Positions 8,511 to 17,762 of a stretch of 64,000 bases of DNA are shown piece by piece. The notes under the pieces were generated by a model that was not told the origin of the DNA, made no database searches, and saw only the letters and a program-made list of their open reading frames with translations. The DNA lies in contig NZ_AQQR01000009.1 of NCBI RefSeq assembly GCF_002210095.1, forward strand, positions 1 through 64,000, given 5' to 3'. Made by a program: the position numbers and the translations under genes. Source of the stretch: Marinibacterium profundimaris (GTDB lineage: Bacteria > Pseudomonadota > Alphaproteobacteria > Rhodobacterales > Rhodobacteraceae). How positions within the stretch are numbered: the first letter of the stretch is position 1; every line of letters begins with the position of its first letter.

Positions 8511-9176
8511 ATGTCCGCGCAGGCATCGGATGATCTGACGATCTGGACCTTCGACTGGGTGCCGGAGGGGCCACGCGGCTACGTGCGTGACCTGCGCCTC
8601 CGCTGGGCCTGTGAAGAGGCGGGGCTGAGCTACCGGACAGGCTCCGTCCCCTTCGATGATCGCGGGGCGGAGCATCATGCCCATCAACCCTTCGGGCAGG
8701 TGCCCTACCTGACCGAAGGTGATCTCGGCCTGTTCGAAAGCGGCGCCTGCCTGCTTTACCTTGCCGAGAAGAGCGAGGCGCTGATGCCGCGGGACCCCCG
8801 GCGTCGCGCGGACACCACATCCTGGATCATCTCGGCCCTGAACTCGGTCGAGATGGTCAGCGTGCCCTGGTGGTTCGTGGGGCTGTCCAGCCCGCCCGAG
8901 AACCCCTTGGACGGCTGGCTGAAGGCACGTCTGGATGTTCTGGAAGGCGTGCTGAACACGCGTGACTGGCTGGTGGGGGATCGCTTCACTGCGGCTGATC
9001 TGATCATGGCCGATGTCCTGCGCCTGCCCTGGATCCGCAAGATCGGCCGATACCCCGCGACCGATGCCTACGTCAGGCGCATCTGCGCGCGCCCGGCCTT
9101 TGCCAAGGCGCATGCCGACCAGATCGCACACTTCGCAGCGGCGGACGAGCAGCGTGACGCGCGAGGAGACTCTTAG
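8511..9176 (+). CDS. Glutathione S-transferase-like protein (second copy)
   Basis: 221 residues, clearly homologous to the gene at 7437: both share FDWVP near the start, VRDLRLRWACEEAG, and FGQVPYLTEGDLGLFESG. The C-terminal helical domain has WLVGDRFTAADLIMADVLR, the GST C-terminal folding motif. It ends the operon. The two copies differ enough that they may act on different compounds or form a heterodimer. Confidence 0.88.
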   Translation: MSAQASDDLTIWTFDWVPEGPRGYVRDLRLRWACEEAGLSYRTGSVPFDDRGAEHHAHQPFGQVPYLTEGDLGLFESGACLLYLAEKSEALMPRDPRRRADTTSWIISALNSVEMVSVPWWFVGLSSPPENPLDGWLKARLDVLEGVLNTRDWLVGDRFTAADLIMADVLRLPWIRKIGRYPATDAYVRRICARPAFAKAHADQIAHFAAADEQRDARGDS

Positions 9177-9467
9177 GCCCTGCCCTGGTGGCGGGCCTGT
9201 TCGGCTTGGCCGGCCATGTCACGCCGTCGTGTTCGCGATACCGGGCCGCTGCGTCGCGGACCGAAGAGAGGAAGGCGTCGACAACCGCCTATGCCGCCGC
9301 CAGGGCCGCCCCTTCGACCTACAGCATAGCCTGTCCAAGGGCGTCCGCGCGGCCACCGGCTGGATCGAAACCGAAGCCTCTGCCCGAAACGTCGGCCAGA
9401 TCCCGGCGTCGGCGATCACGACGTCGCCAAGGCCCCCTGCCCCGCGTCCGGCCCAGGCGGCGACAGG
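9177..9467. other. Intergenic stretch, no gene recognised
   Basis: 291 bases between two convergent genes. Open frames cross it but their translations are Arg/Pro/Ala-rich and match nothing recognisable. No clear hairpin terminator was found. Confidence 0.5.
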
Positions 9468-10145
9468 TCAGAGCATGTGCATGATCCGAGATGAATCGTA
9501 TGACTTCGGCGTGATGCTCGGCCCGACCATCACGCTGCCGTCGGGCAGATCGTCCTTGACCACCGCCGCGTTCATGATCGCGCAGCGCGCTCCGACGCGG
9601 CGCTTGTGCGCGATGCCGACCTGGCCGGCCAGGTAACATTCCTCACCGATCTCGGTCGACCCCGCGATCCCCACCTGGGACGACAGGAAACTGTGGTCGC
9701 CGATCACGCAGTGATGCGCGACGACGCTCGCGCTCCAGATCACGACGTTGTTGCCGACACGGGTGAAGGGCTGGATCGTGCAGGTGTCCAGGATGATGAC
9801 GTGATCGCCGATGTCTTCGGTCATCACCACACTGTTGGGATGGATGAAAGAGGCAAAGCCATAGCCCATCGCCTTGCCCTGCAGGTACCGGTCCCGGCGG
9901 AAGGTGTTCAGCCGCGCGAAGGTGGGCGGCCCGATCAGCCGGACCTGATCGGCAGGATACTCCGCCTCGATGTCCTCCCACGGCACCACAGGCCGGCCCA
10001 GAACATCTCCTTCGGGCATGTAGGCGCGGTCAACCGCGAAACCCACGACATTAAGATCGCTGAATCGTTCGAGATAGGCGACGATCACCTCGGCGGCGAC
10101 CCCGGTGCTGATCATCACGACATCGCGCGTGTCCGAGACCGTCAT
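9468..10145 (-). CDS. NeuD/PglD-like sugar O-acyltransferase (left-handed beta-helix)
   Basis: About 225 residues. The N-terminal Rossmann-like part (VVMISTGVAAEVIVAYL) is typical of the NeuD/PglD family and the C-terminal part has hexapeptide repeats, for example IGDHVIILDTCTIQPFTRVGN and IGEECYLAGQVGIAHKRRVG. These enzymes acetylate amino or hydroxyl groups on nucleotide sugars or glycans. Start 10145 has GGAG seven bases upstream; the longer frame to 10187 lacks a ribosome site. Divergent from a GT61 glycosyltransferase, which supports a role in surface polysaccharide. Confidence 0.8.
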   Translation of the reverse strand: MTVSDTRDVVMISTGVAAEVIVAYLERFSDLNVVGFAVDRAYMPEGDVLGRPVVPWEDIEAEYPADQVRLIGPPTFARLNTFRRDRYLQGKAMGYGFASFIHPNSVVMTEDIGDHVIILDTCTIQPFTRVGNNVVIWSASVVAHHCVIGDHSFLSSQVGIAGSTEIGEECYLAGQVGIAHKRRVGARCAIMNAAVVKDDLPDGSVMVGPSITPKSYDSSRIMHML

Positions 10146-10534
10146 GACATGACTCCGACCACCGGCCAGCCGACAGGTCTCCCGCAATCAGGCGTCCGGT
10201 TGCGGGCGACGGACCGGGAAACGCGGTCTTGGACTGGCATCATGTGTTCGAATTCCTCTGTGTCGTCTGCACGGCACACCGCGACGTCCCCATGTGGAAC
10301 GCCCGGAAAACCGCCGTTCCGTACATTACGCAGAATTTCGGAAACGAGAAGACATGATGCGGTTTTTGAACAGCTTTCATGGGAAAACCGGCTCCCCTCC
10401 CGGACCAAGCCAGGCGCATTAACGCATTGGCCCCGGTCGCAACCTGCTGTAGGCTGGCCGTTCCCCATGACCGTGCAGACGACCGGTGCCGTTGAGTGCG
10501 GCGGTGGACGCCACGCCACGGACGACCGGAGCCA
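10146..10534. other. Divergent promoter region between polysaccharide genes
   Basis: About 390 bases. It holds a GGAACG (10296-10301) and CGTTCC (10315-10320) inverted repeat with a 13-base spacer near the middle. No coding content is convincing. The repeat could bind a shared regulator of both divergent genes. Confidence 0.35.
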
Positions 10535-11890
10535 ATGAAAATGACTCAACTCGACGACGCATTGACGCCAGCCGAGAAAAAGATGCTGAGCAATGCACGA
10601 TCGGGGCAAGGCTACAATTGCCGCCCGATGTTCAGCCTGCGCCGGTCGCTTGTGACCCGGCTTGGCCCCGAAGAGGGCTTTGGCACGTTTCGCAGGCTGG
10701 TTCCGCCCGAACATCTGCCGCCCGGCGACAGCCTGCGCCTGCTGGCCCTGACCGAAATGGCGCAGGCCGCCCGCGATACCGGAGCGGTTCGGGTCATCGC
10801 CCCCGCCGGGCGCCCGATCGAGGCCGCCCCGCCAAGGGTCATCGGCGAGGGCAACCACCGGACGCTGCGCAAGACCGGGCGCGAGATCTTCGCCGGAACG
10901 CTTGAAGACGTACAGCTGCAGGGCGCATCCGGCGCGATGATCGCGGGCGACCGGCTGATCTGGGATTACGAGGGCACGGAAATCGCCGATACCCTGGATG
11001 CCATAGACTTCGATCCGGCCATCGTGGCCTTCGACCCTGCCACGGGCCGCGTCCAGACCCCCGCGATCGACCCCGGCGCGATGCCCGAGGTTGAAACCGC
11101 CTTCAACATGCTGGGCTGGAGCAGCGGGCATTTCGGCCACTGGATGATGGAATTCCTGCCGAAGTTCATGCTGGCGCTGCTGCATGACGGGCTTGCCGAA
11201 GGCTCGGTCGTTCTTGTCGACGAGGCCATGCCATCCAGCCATTTCGAGGCGATCTCGCTGCTGCTGCCCGAAGGCGCCAGCCTGCAGCGGGTGCCGCGCT
11301 TCACCCCGGTCCGGGCCCGGCGCCTGCAGGTCGTTTCGTCCCTGAACTACCCGGTCCTGGCGCCCCAGAGCGACGCGATCGCATTGGACCAGGCGGCCGT
11401 CGATCCCGATCTCTTCAGCACCGCAGCCCGCGCCATGGGCGAGCGGCTCGAGACCGCCGTGCCCTCCGGCGATGGGCCCGACAAGGTCTTCCTGTCGCGC
11501 CGTGGCATCGCCCGGCGGTCTCTTGTCAACACGGACGAGATCGAAGAGATCGCCCGCGCCGCCGGTTTCGCCATCGTCCAGCCCGAGACGATGGGCTTTG
11601 CCGACCAGTTCCGCCTGCTGCGCGATGCGAAGGTGGTCGCGGGACCCGAAGGGTCGGCCATGATGCTGGGTATGTTCTGCCGCCCCGGCACCCGCGGCCT
11701 GGTGCTGAACCATCAGCACACCGAGTATCTGGCGACCCTTTCGGCTGCGCTGGAACGGGGCGGGGTGGATATCACGGTCCTGACCGGCCCGCGCGAGGAA
11801 GCCCACGGCAAGTTCGCCCACAACGCCAGTTACCGGATTGATCCCGCTCGGGCGCGCAGATTGCTGAACGAGGCGTCGATTTCGGCCTGA
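10535..11890 (+). CDS. GT61-family (DUF563) glycosyltransferase
   Basis: 451-residue protein. Family hallmarks are GWSSGHFGHWMMEFLPKF near residue 195, FLSRRGIARRSLVNTDEI near residue 318, and the late GPEGSAMMLGMFC motif which corresponds to the GxGSA nucleotide-sugar site of GT61 proteins. Such enzymes build capsular or exopolysaccharide in alphaproteobacteria. Start 10535 (MKMTQLDD) has CCGGAG upstream. No membrane segment or signal peptide is visible. Divergent from the acyltransferase at 9468. Confidence 0.82.
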   Translation: MKMTQLDDALTPAEKKMLSNARSGQGYNCRPMFSLRRSLVTRLGPEEGFGTFRRLVPPEHLPPGDSLRLLALTEMAQAARDTGAVRVIAPAGRPIEAAPPRVIGEGNHRTLRKTGREIFAGTLEDVQLQGASGAMIAGDRLIWDYEGTEIADTLDAIDFDPAIVAFDPATGRVQTPAIDPGAMPEVETAFNMLGWSSGHFGHWMMEFLPKFMLALLHDGLAEGSVVLVDEAMPSSHFEAISLLLPEGASLQRVPRFTPVRARRLQVVSSLNYPVLAPQSDAIALDQAAVDPDLFSTAARAMGERLETAVPSGDGPDKVFLSRRGIARRSLVNTDEIEEIARAAGFAIVQPETMGFADQFRLLRDAKVVAGPEGSAMMLGMFCRPGTRGLVLNHQHTEYLATLSAALERGGVDITVLTGPREEAHGKFAHNASYRIDPARARRLLNEASISA

Positions 11891-11941
11891 TCGCTGCGTC
11901 TGGGCGCGGGCGGCGTGCCCCCGCCCCTGGCCCGTGCGGGC

Positions 11942-12350
11942 TCAGGCCGTCGGATCCAGCAGCCGCACGCCTGCGGGGCTGAAATCCGACCCGTTCGCCG
12001 TGACCACCACCGCGTCCCGCGTCAGCGCCTGCGCGGCGATCATCAGGTCGGCGCCCGAATGCCCGATCCGTGCCGAGAGCTCGCCCCAGCGCACCGCATC
12101 CTCGGCCGTGAACTCGATCAGACGGTCCGAGAACACGCGCAGGGTCCGTTCCAGCCAGATCCGCAGATCGCGCGCGAAATCGGGATTCTTCGGTTCCTGC
12201 AGCATGATCCCGCGCTCGATCTCGCCCAGGGTGATGACGCTGAGATACAGGTCTGCCTCGGTCCTGCACATCAAGCCAGGCGGCGATCTTCGGGGCCCGG
12301 TTCGGGCGGCGGGCGCCCGAGATCACGTTGGTGTCGAGGATGTGGATCAA
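11942..12350 (-). pseudogene. VapC/PIN-domain toxin, frameshifted
   Basis: The first part, MIHILDTNVISGARRPN with AAWLD (12350 to about 12265), is the normal start of a PIN-domain ribonuclease and contains the first catalytic Asp. It then leaves the frame; the rest (EADLYLSVITLGEIERGI, SGADLMIAAQAL, VVVTANGSDF) continues in another frame down to 11942. Removing one base near 12260-12266 would rejoin them into about 136 residues, the usual VapC length. Either the toxin is dead or the sequence has a single-base error here. Its start overlaps the antitoxin stop by four bases. Confidence 0.8.
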
Positions 12351-12592
12351 AACTCCACATCCCGTGGCCGCGCGTCGGCCCGGGGGATGTCATCGGCCGG
12401 GAAGTCCATCAGGTGATCCTGGAACCGCCCGCGCTGTGCCTGCGCGGCCTGCACGAGCCGTTCGTATTCCTCGGCCGCCAGAACCACCACGGCCGGCTTG
12501 CCGCGCCGCGACACCTGTTGCGGATGCCCGGCCAGCGCCGCCTCGACCACGGCGCTGAAGCGGTTCTTGGCCTCTTGCAGGGATAACATCAT
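12347..12592 (-). CDS. Phd/YefM-type antitoxin
   Basis: 81 residues. MLSLQEAKNRFSAVVEAAL and RRGKPAVVVLAAEEYERL are the Phd/YefM DNA-binding fold; the C-terminal tail (PADDIPRADARPRDVEF) is the part that usually wraps the toxin. ATG 12592 or ATG 12589 are both possible, with GGAGCG upstream. It precedes the PIN toxin with a four-base overlap. Phd/YefM antitoxin with PIN toxin is a common plasmid stability pairing. Confidence 0.88.
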   Translation of the reverse strand: MMLSLQEAKNRFSAVVEAALAGHPQQVSRRGKPAVVVLAAEEYERLVQAAQAQRGRFQDHLMDFPADDIPRADARPRDVEF

Positions 12593-12599
12593 GACGCTC

Positions 12600-12619
12600 C
12601 TGTCCAGCTAGTTGGACAG
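12600..12619. promoter_or_regulatory. Palindromic antitoxin operator CTGTCCA-N6-TGGACAG
   Basis: Perfect 7-base arms immediately upstream of the antitoxin start, overlapping the expected -10 region (TTATCT on the minus strand). Toxin-antitoxin operons are normally self-repressed through such a site. Confidence 0.7.
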
Positions 12620-12678
12620 ATAAGGCCATGCGGGGCGTCGATCAAGCTCCACTTGACGGGGGCACAGTCCAGGCCGCG

Positions 12679-15600
12679 TCAGAACAGCTCCTGCACACCG
12701 GACAGCGCCGAAAGATAGAGGGTCCCGTCCTCGGTCCCGTCGCTGGCGTCATAGTCCGACAGGCCCGGCCCGCCGAAGATAACATAGGCCTTGCCGGCAT
12801 TCTCGGCGCCGTCCACCTCCAGGCGGTAGTCGCCGATCACCAGATCGTCGAACCCGTCGCCGTTGATGTCTCCGGCGCCCTCGGCTCTCCCTCCGGACAG
12901 AAAATCACTGTCCTGCCATTCGCCAATGATCCGGTACCCGTCACTGCCGTCCAGTTCTTTCAGTTCGATGTCTGCATTGAACCCCTCATCCGTACCGAAA
13001 AGAAGAAAGGACACCCTGTTGAAATGATAAGTTTTGTGGAGATCATCGACTGTAGCTGTATACCCATCTGCGTAGACGCCACTGACGATGAGGTCTTCAA
13101 TACCGTCTCCGTTGACATCACCGGCATTGGAAGCCGACAGCGTTCCTGTTTCGTCGTGCCAATAGTTCCTGAGCGTGAAGCCATCACTGCCATCAAGATC
13201 AAGCAGGTCCAGGGTCGTGCCAAATCCGGAGTCTCGTCCGTAGACAACATAGACGTCCGACGGGAAGTCATACACGTACCCAAGGACGTCGAGATACAGC
13301 GAGTTGTCCCGGGCAACGATATCGTTGAGCCCATCCCCGTTGATGTCGATGCGCGTTTTCGAGACTTCGAAGGACTCCGGCCCCGTCAGCAGAACGCTGT
13401 CGCCGTCCGTCCAGTCCCTGAAGCCCGATGTGGCGTCCCACCACCCCTGTGCGTCGCCAAAGACCAGGTAGGTTCCGCCCTCGGCTTCGCTTTCGATGAC
13501 CAGGTCGTCGAATCCGTCACCGTTCACGTCGCCCATGTTGAAGAAGGTCTCGGCCGCGAAAACGGTGCCTTCGTCCGGGGCCAGAGCCGCGACATCGACA
13601 CTTGCTCCGAACCCGGTGGAGCGGCCGAAGACGACCGAATAGGTCCCGTTGTCCGGACCTTGTATCAGGATGTCGTTCAGCCCGTCACCGTCCAGATCCT
13701 CGGCGAGGATCTCGCCGACCTGGCCGTCGATCCGGTGTCGCAACGCAAAGCCATCGCTTCCGTCAAGCGCGGACAGATCGGTCTGCAGATCGAAGGGTTG
13801 TCCATCTCGTCCGAACAGGACGAACAAGGTATCCTTGGCCCGGCTTCCGATTAGGATGTCGTCGATCCCGTCTCCGTTCACGTCACCAAGCGGCGCGACG
13901 GCGGAGCCCAGGAAATCCTGATCCTGTCCCGGGTAAAGGTCCGTCGCACCAGTGCTGGAAACCGCGCTCACCCGGCTCGGAAAGAACTCTCCAGCTGACT
14001 GATCCCGCCCGAAGAGGACAAAGGCATCCGGAGACGTGGTGGACGGCTGCCCGGACCCCTGGGAGGGCACATAGTTTCCCTGCGCGACATAGAGATCATC
14101 GATGCCGTCGTTGTCGAGATCGCCGACATTCTGGAGGGTGTAGGCCAGTCGGCTGTTCTCGACTCCCCCCACAATCTGGAATCCGAACCCCGACGGGCGC
14201 CCAACCGGGTCGGGCTGACCCACGACCTGGATCTCGATCGTCTTCCACCCGGTGGAAAACTCCTGATCTTCTGCCCGCACGCTGAAGTAACGGCTGCGCG
14301 TTTGGCCCGGCTCAAGATCCTGATAGAGCCGGCCGGGATCGAAGGTCAGGAAACCACCGCTGTTGTAGTCAGTGTCCACCTCGGGACGGTTGTTGCCGTT
14401 GACACCGTAGACAAGCGTTTCACCTTCGGGATCCATGAACACGTCGCGGTAATCGATGATGGCAAGATCATCCGCGGACACGGTGAAAACCCTGTTCTCC
14501 GGCAGGAACACCGGCGCGTCATTCTCGCCCTCGACCCGGAAGCCAACGAAACCTTCCGTACTGCCGCCATTGGCATCGGTGATCCGGATTTTCGCGTCGA
14601 ACCGGCCCACCTGCCCCTCTTTCAGGAAATCGGACTCGTCCATCGCGTCGTAATACAGGGTGTTTCCCTCGACCCAGGCCCGCCCAACATTCGGCTGCTC
14701 GATGATCTCGTAGACGAAGGGCTTGCTGCGGTCGCTTTTGTCGATGTCGTCGGTGTAACGTCGAAGGTTGACCTCGCCGGTCTTGGTCTCCGGATCGGTG
14801 TCAAATCTGTAACTACGGAAGGTCGGGTTGTCGTTGCGACCCCTGACCTCGACCGTGACATTGAAGGTCGTCGGGCTGCCGCCGTTTTCAAAGGCGGTGA
14901 CGGGCACGAACACCTTGCGCACCTCGCCCATGGCCATCGTCTGGAAACCGTCACCCGGATCGTAGATCAGGGTCGAACCGTTGATCCGCGCCGTCCCGGC
15001 CTTGATATCCCCGGCGATGACATAGCTGATCGGGCCCGAGCTGTCCGGATCGTCGTAGATCCGGTTCAGGTTCAACTGCACCGGATCGCCGTCTTCGCGC
15101 GCCCTCAGCACCGCGGGCCGCAGAACCGGCCCGTCATCGGCGCCTGTGACCGAGGCGGTGATCACCTGCACGCTGCGTTCGCCGGTGGAATCGGTGGCCG
15201 TCACCTCGATCTGGACGTTGCGGCGCTGACCTTCGTCCAGGAACTGGAAATCCTGCCCCGGGTTGAACCGCAGCGTCGAGCCCCTCAGCGTGGCCTTGCC
15301 CAGCTCCGGCGCGCCGGTGATCTCATAGGTCACGGCGTCGCCTTCGGGATCGGTGGTGATCGTGTCCAGGTCCAGCCGCGCCACCGGGCCGTCCTCGGTC
15401 GTTTGCAGGCGCACGGCCTCGATCTCGGGCGCGTCGGTGCGGCCCAGCACGCGCACGGTCACCACCTCCCGGCTGGACACGCCCTGCGGGTCCGTGGCCA
15501 GCACCGCGACCTCGACATCGCGATGCTCTCCGGGGGCGAGATCCTGGAAGTCGTCCCCTGCCCGGAACCGCAGCGTCGACCCCCGGATCGAGGCGATCCC

Positions 15601-16332
15601 CTCGTCCGGCTGCCCCACGATCGCGTAGCTCAGCGCCCCGCCCTCGGGATCGGAGGCGATCGTGTCCAGGTCCAGCCGCCGCACCGGCCCGTCCTCGGCC
15701 GCGACCATCCACCCCGCCACCATGTCGGGCGCGTCATTGGTGCCGATCACCCGGACGGTGACCTCCTCCGTGGTGCTTTGCCCATACGGATCGGTCGCCG
15801 TCACCTCGATCTTGACGGCGCGGGTCTGGCCTTCTTTCAGGTCCTGGAAGTCATTCAGCGGATTGAACCGCAGCATCGACCCGTTCAGCGAGGCCTTGCC
15901 CAGCCCCGGCGCGCCGGTGATCTCATAGCTGAGCCGGTCGCCGTCGGGATCCGTGGCGATCGCGCCGAGGTTCAGCCGCACCACCGGCCCGTCCTCGCTT
16001 GTGGTGATGACCGAGGCCTCGATCTCGGGCGCGTCGTTGGCGCCGCGGACCGAAAGCGTGACCCGGCTGGACAGCTCTTCGCCGTCGGGCCCGGTCGCGG
16101 TGATCTCCATCTGCAGGCGGCGTATCTCGCCCTCGGACAGGTCCTGGAAATCCGGTCCGGGATTGAACCGCAATACGTGGCCCCGGACCGACGCGATGCC
16201 CTCGAGCGGCGGCCGGGTGATCGTGTAGGTGAACGCGGTCCCGTCGCCGCCGCCGATCAGCGCGGCCAGGTCGAGCCGTTTGACCGGCCCGTCTTCGCGC
16301 GCCGCGATCCTGCCATTGTCCATACTGGTCAT
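12679..16332 (-). CDS. Giant repeat protein: cadherin/VCBS-like repeats plus FG-GAP propeller repeats
   Basis: About 1,217 residues. The N-terminal 700 residues are tandem modules of roughly 100 residues, each ending in a variant of NDAPE (ANDAPE, TNDAPD, RTDAPE, ADDGPV, RNDNPT, ENDAPV) and containing FNPGxDFQxLxEGQ. From about residue 710 come FG-GAP/integrin-alpha-like blades with Ca-binding loops such as GDVNGDGIDDILIG, DLDGDGLNDILI and GDINGDGFDDLVIG, about seven copies. This is an adhesin or surface-layer type protein. No N-terminal signal peptide and no RTX nonapeptides are seen; type I secretion by a C-terminal signal is possible. Start 16332 (MTSMDN) has GGAGCG upstream. Confidence 0.88.
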   Translation of the reverse strand: MTSMDNGRIAAREDGPVKRLDLAALIGGGDGTAFTYTITRPPLEGIASVRGHVLRFNPGPDFQDLSEGEIRRLQMEITATGPDGEELSSRVTLSVRGANDAPEIEASVITTSEDGPVVRLNLGAIATDPDGDRLSYEITGAPGLGKASLNGSMLRFNPLNDFQDLKEGQTRAVKIEVTATDPYGQSTTEEVTVRVIGTNDAPDMVAGWMVAAEDGPVRRLDLDTIASDPEGGALSYAIVGQPDEGIASIRGSTLRFRAGDDFQDLAPGEHRDVEVAVLATDPQGVSSREVVTVRVLGRTDAPEIEAVRLQTTEDGPVARLDLDTITTDPEGDAVTYEITGAPELGKATLRGSTLRFNPGQDFQFLDEGQRRNVQIEVTATDSTGERSVQVITASVTGADDGPVLRPAVLRAREDGDPVQLNLNRIYDDPDSSGPISYVIAGDIKAGTARINGSTLIYDPGDGFQTMAMGEVRKVFVPVTAFENGGSPTTFNVTVEVRGRNDNPTFRSYRFDTDPETKTGEVNLRRYTDDIDKSDRSKPFVYEIIEQPNVGRAWVEGNTLYYDAMDESDFLKEGQVGRFDAKIRITDANGGSTEGFVGFRVEGENDAPVFLPENRVFTVSADDLAIIDYRDVFMDPEGETLVYGVNGNNRPEVDTDYNSGGFLTFDPGRLYQDLEPGQTRSRYFSVRAEDQEFSTGWKTIEIQVVGQPDPVGRPSGFGFQIVGGVENSRLAYTLQNVGDLDNDGIDDLYVAQGNYVPSQGSGQPSTTSPDAFVLFGRDQSAGEFFPSRVSAVSSTGATDLYPGQDQDFLGSAVAPLGDVNGDGIDDILIGSRAKDTLFVLFGRDGQPFDLQTDLSALDGSDGFALRHRIDGQVGEILAEDLDGDGLNDILIQGPDNGTYSVVFGRSTGFGASVDVAALAPDEGTVFAAETFFNMGDVNGDGFDDLVIESEAEGGTYLVFGDAQGWWDATSGFRDWTDGDSVLLTGPESFEVSKTRIDINGDGLNDIVARDNSLYLDVLGYVYDFPSDVYVVYGRDSGFGTTLDLLDLDGSDGFTLRNYWHDETGTLSASNAGDVNGDGIEDLIVSGVYADGYTATVDDLHKTYHFNRVSFLLFGTDEGFNADIELKELDGSDGYRIIGEWQDSDFLSGGRAEGAGDINGDGFDDLVIGDYRLEVDGAENAGKAYVIFGGPGLSDYDASDGTEDGTLYLSALSGVQELF

Positions 16333-16906
16333 GCGTGGTCGCTCCATATCATGCTGCGGTGCAGGGCCGCCGTCCGGCCGATCTTGCACGCCATCCAGGC
16401 CGCGCAATGCATCCGACGTTGGATCTGCATGGGCCGGTCATTTGAAAGGGATTGCGGATATGAGAAATATTTCAACATAAGGAAATCCGAAAAAAGGGTT
16501 AACAAAATCCGACAGTTAACGTTTCAAAAACCATCTCTCAGTCAATGTTGCGCGATACATCCGACCGATCAACCCCTTTTCCAAAGCGCCCGGCCGCCGC
16601 CGCCCCAAACCCCTTGTTTCCTTGCCCCAAGTCCTGTTTCGCCCCGCCGCAGGGGATGCGCGACAATAGCACCACGCCCGCCGGCACGCTTTATCGCACC
16701 GGTCGTAAAGCTTTTCGTTTCAGCCAAATTAACTTTCGGATTCTTCCGGTAAGGCGCAGTCCACCGCTTTCCCCTGGGGCGGGGTTTCCGAATCCCGCCC
16801 ACAGAATCGCAGTCGCATTCGGGCGCCTGAAACCGGCACGCCCGAGAGGCATGGTGTCCCGAAGATCGGCCCGCCGGACCCGCCCCAGGTTTCGCCTCAG
16901 ATGGCC
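16333..16906. other. Long AT-richer intergenic region upstream of the repeat protein
   Basis: About 570 bases. The part 16440-16530 is clearly AT-rich for this replicon and holds two GTTAAC hexamers (16498 and 16515). It probably carries the promoter of the giant repeat protein. The remainder, toward 16906, shows only weak open frames with no recognisable product. Confidence 0.45.
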
Positions 16907-17626
16907 TCAGACAACCCGGACCGTCAGCTCGCCTACCCCGTCGACATGGGCCAGCATCGTGTCGCCCCGCGAAATCGCGCCCACGCCCGAGGGCGTTCCC
17001 GAAAAGATCAGATCGCCCGGGGCCAGTTCGAAGAAGTCCGACAGGTACGAGATCATCTCGGGCGTCTTCCAGATCATCTGGTTCAGGTCTCCGGACTGCC
17101 GCAGCTCGCCGTTCACCTTGACCCAGACCTCGCCCTCGGTCGGATGGCCGATCTCGGTCGCGGGGACGATGGCGCTGCAGGGGGCCGAGGCCTCGAACGC
17201 CTTGGCGATTTCCCAGGGGCGGCGCATTTCCTTGGCCACCGACTGCAGATCGCGGCGCGTCATGTCGAGCCCGACGCCGTAGCCATAGATGTGATCGGTC
17301 GCGTCCTCGACCCGGATGCCACGGCCGCCCTTCGACAGGGCCACCACCATCTCGACCTCGAAATGCACATCGGAGGTCTGGGGCGGATAGGGAAAATCCT
17401 CGTCCGGGCCGATCAGGTTGTCGGGGTTCTTCTGGAAGAAAAACGGCGGCTCGCGATCCGGGTCATGACCCATCTCGATGGCATGCGCGGCATAGTTGCG
17501 ACCGATGCAGTAGATGCGGCGCACCGGAAAGCGGCCGCCCCCCTTCACCGGCACACAGGCCTGCGGCGGCGCCTGAATTACGAAATCCGCGCCATCCGGT
17601 GTATTCGCCTTGGCCTGATCGTTCAC
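16907..17626 (-). CDS. FAH-family hydrolase, fumarylpyruvate hydrolase-like
   Basis: 239 residues. RRIYCIGRNYAAHAIEMG, PPFFFQKNPDNL, FEVEMVVAL (metal-binding Glu) and YGYGVGLDMTRRDLQ are strong fumarylacetoacetate-hydrolase family features, closest to my memory of NagK-type fumarylpyruvate hydrolases of gentisate breakdown. GTG 17626 is preferred since GGAGG stands nine bases ahead; the open frame to 17773 has no ribosome site. Cytoplasmic, Mg/Mn-dependent cleavage of a C-C bond in a 2,4-dioxo acid is expected. It is downstream of LysR in the same direction; actual substrate unknown. Confidence 0.86.
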   Translation of the reverse strand: MNDQAKANTPDGADFVIQAPPQACVPVKGGGRFPVRRIYCIGRNYAAHAIEMGHDPDREPPFFFQKNPDNLIGPDEDFPYPPQTSDVHFEVEMVVALSKGGRGIRVEDATDHIYGYGVGLDMTRRDLQSVAKEMRRPWEIAKAFEASAPCSAIVPATEIGHPTEGEVWVKVNGELRQSGDLNQMIWKTPEMISYLSDFFELAPGDLIFSGTPSGVGAISRGDTMLAHVDGVGELTVRVV

Positions 17627-17762
17627 GTTGCTGCCTCCAATGGGTCGACTCGTCTGCTGCGCGCCAATGTCGGGCAATAGATAATTGGGCGCAACGGGGA
17701 CAACCAGTTTCACCGCGCGATCACCGTGATCGCAGCCTGGGAAACACCATCCTGACGCGTTG

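Noticed and set aside
9013-9636. Plus-strand frame crossing the gap after the second GST
   Set aside because: Runs through two real genes in the wrong frame or strand; the gap itself shows only Arg/Pro/Ala-rich translation.
11891-11935. GC-rich hairpin after the GT61 gene as terminator
   Set aside because: The stem is imperfect and there is no following T tract.
16498-16520. Paired GTTAAC motifs as a CtrA site
   Set aside because: CtrA boxes need TTAA-N7-TTAA; here the gap between TTAA cores is 13 bases.
14302-16752. 816-codon open frame on the plus strand
   Set aside because: Antisense to the repeat protein; its apparent repeats simply mirror the DNA repeats of the real gene.
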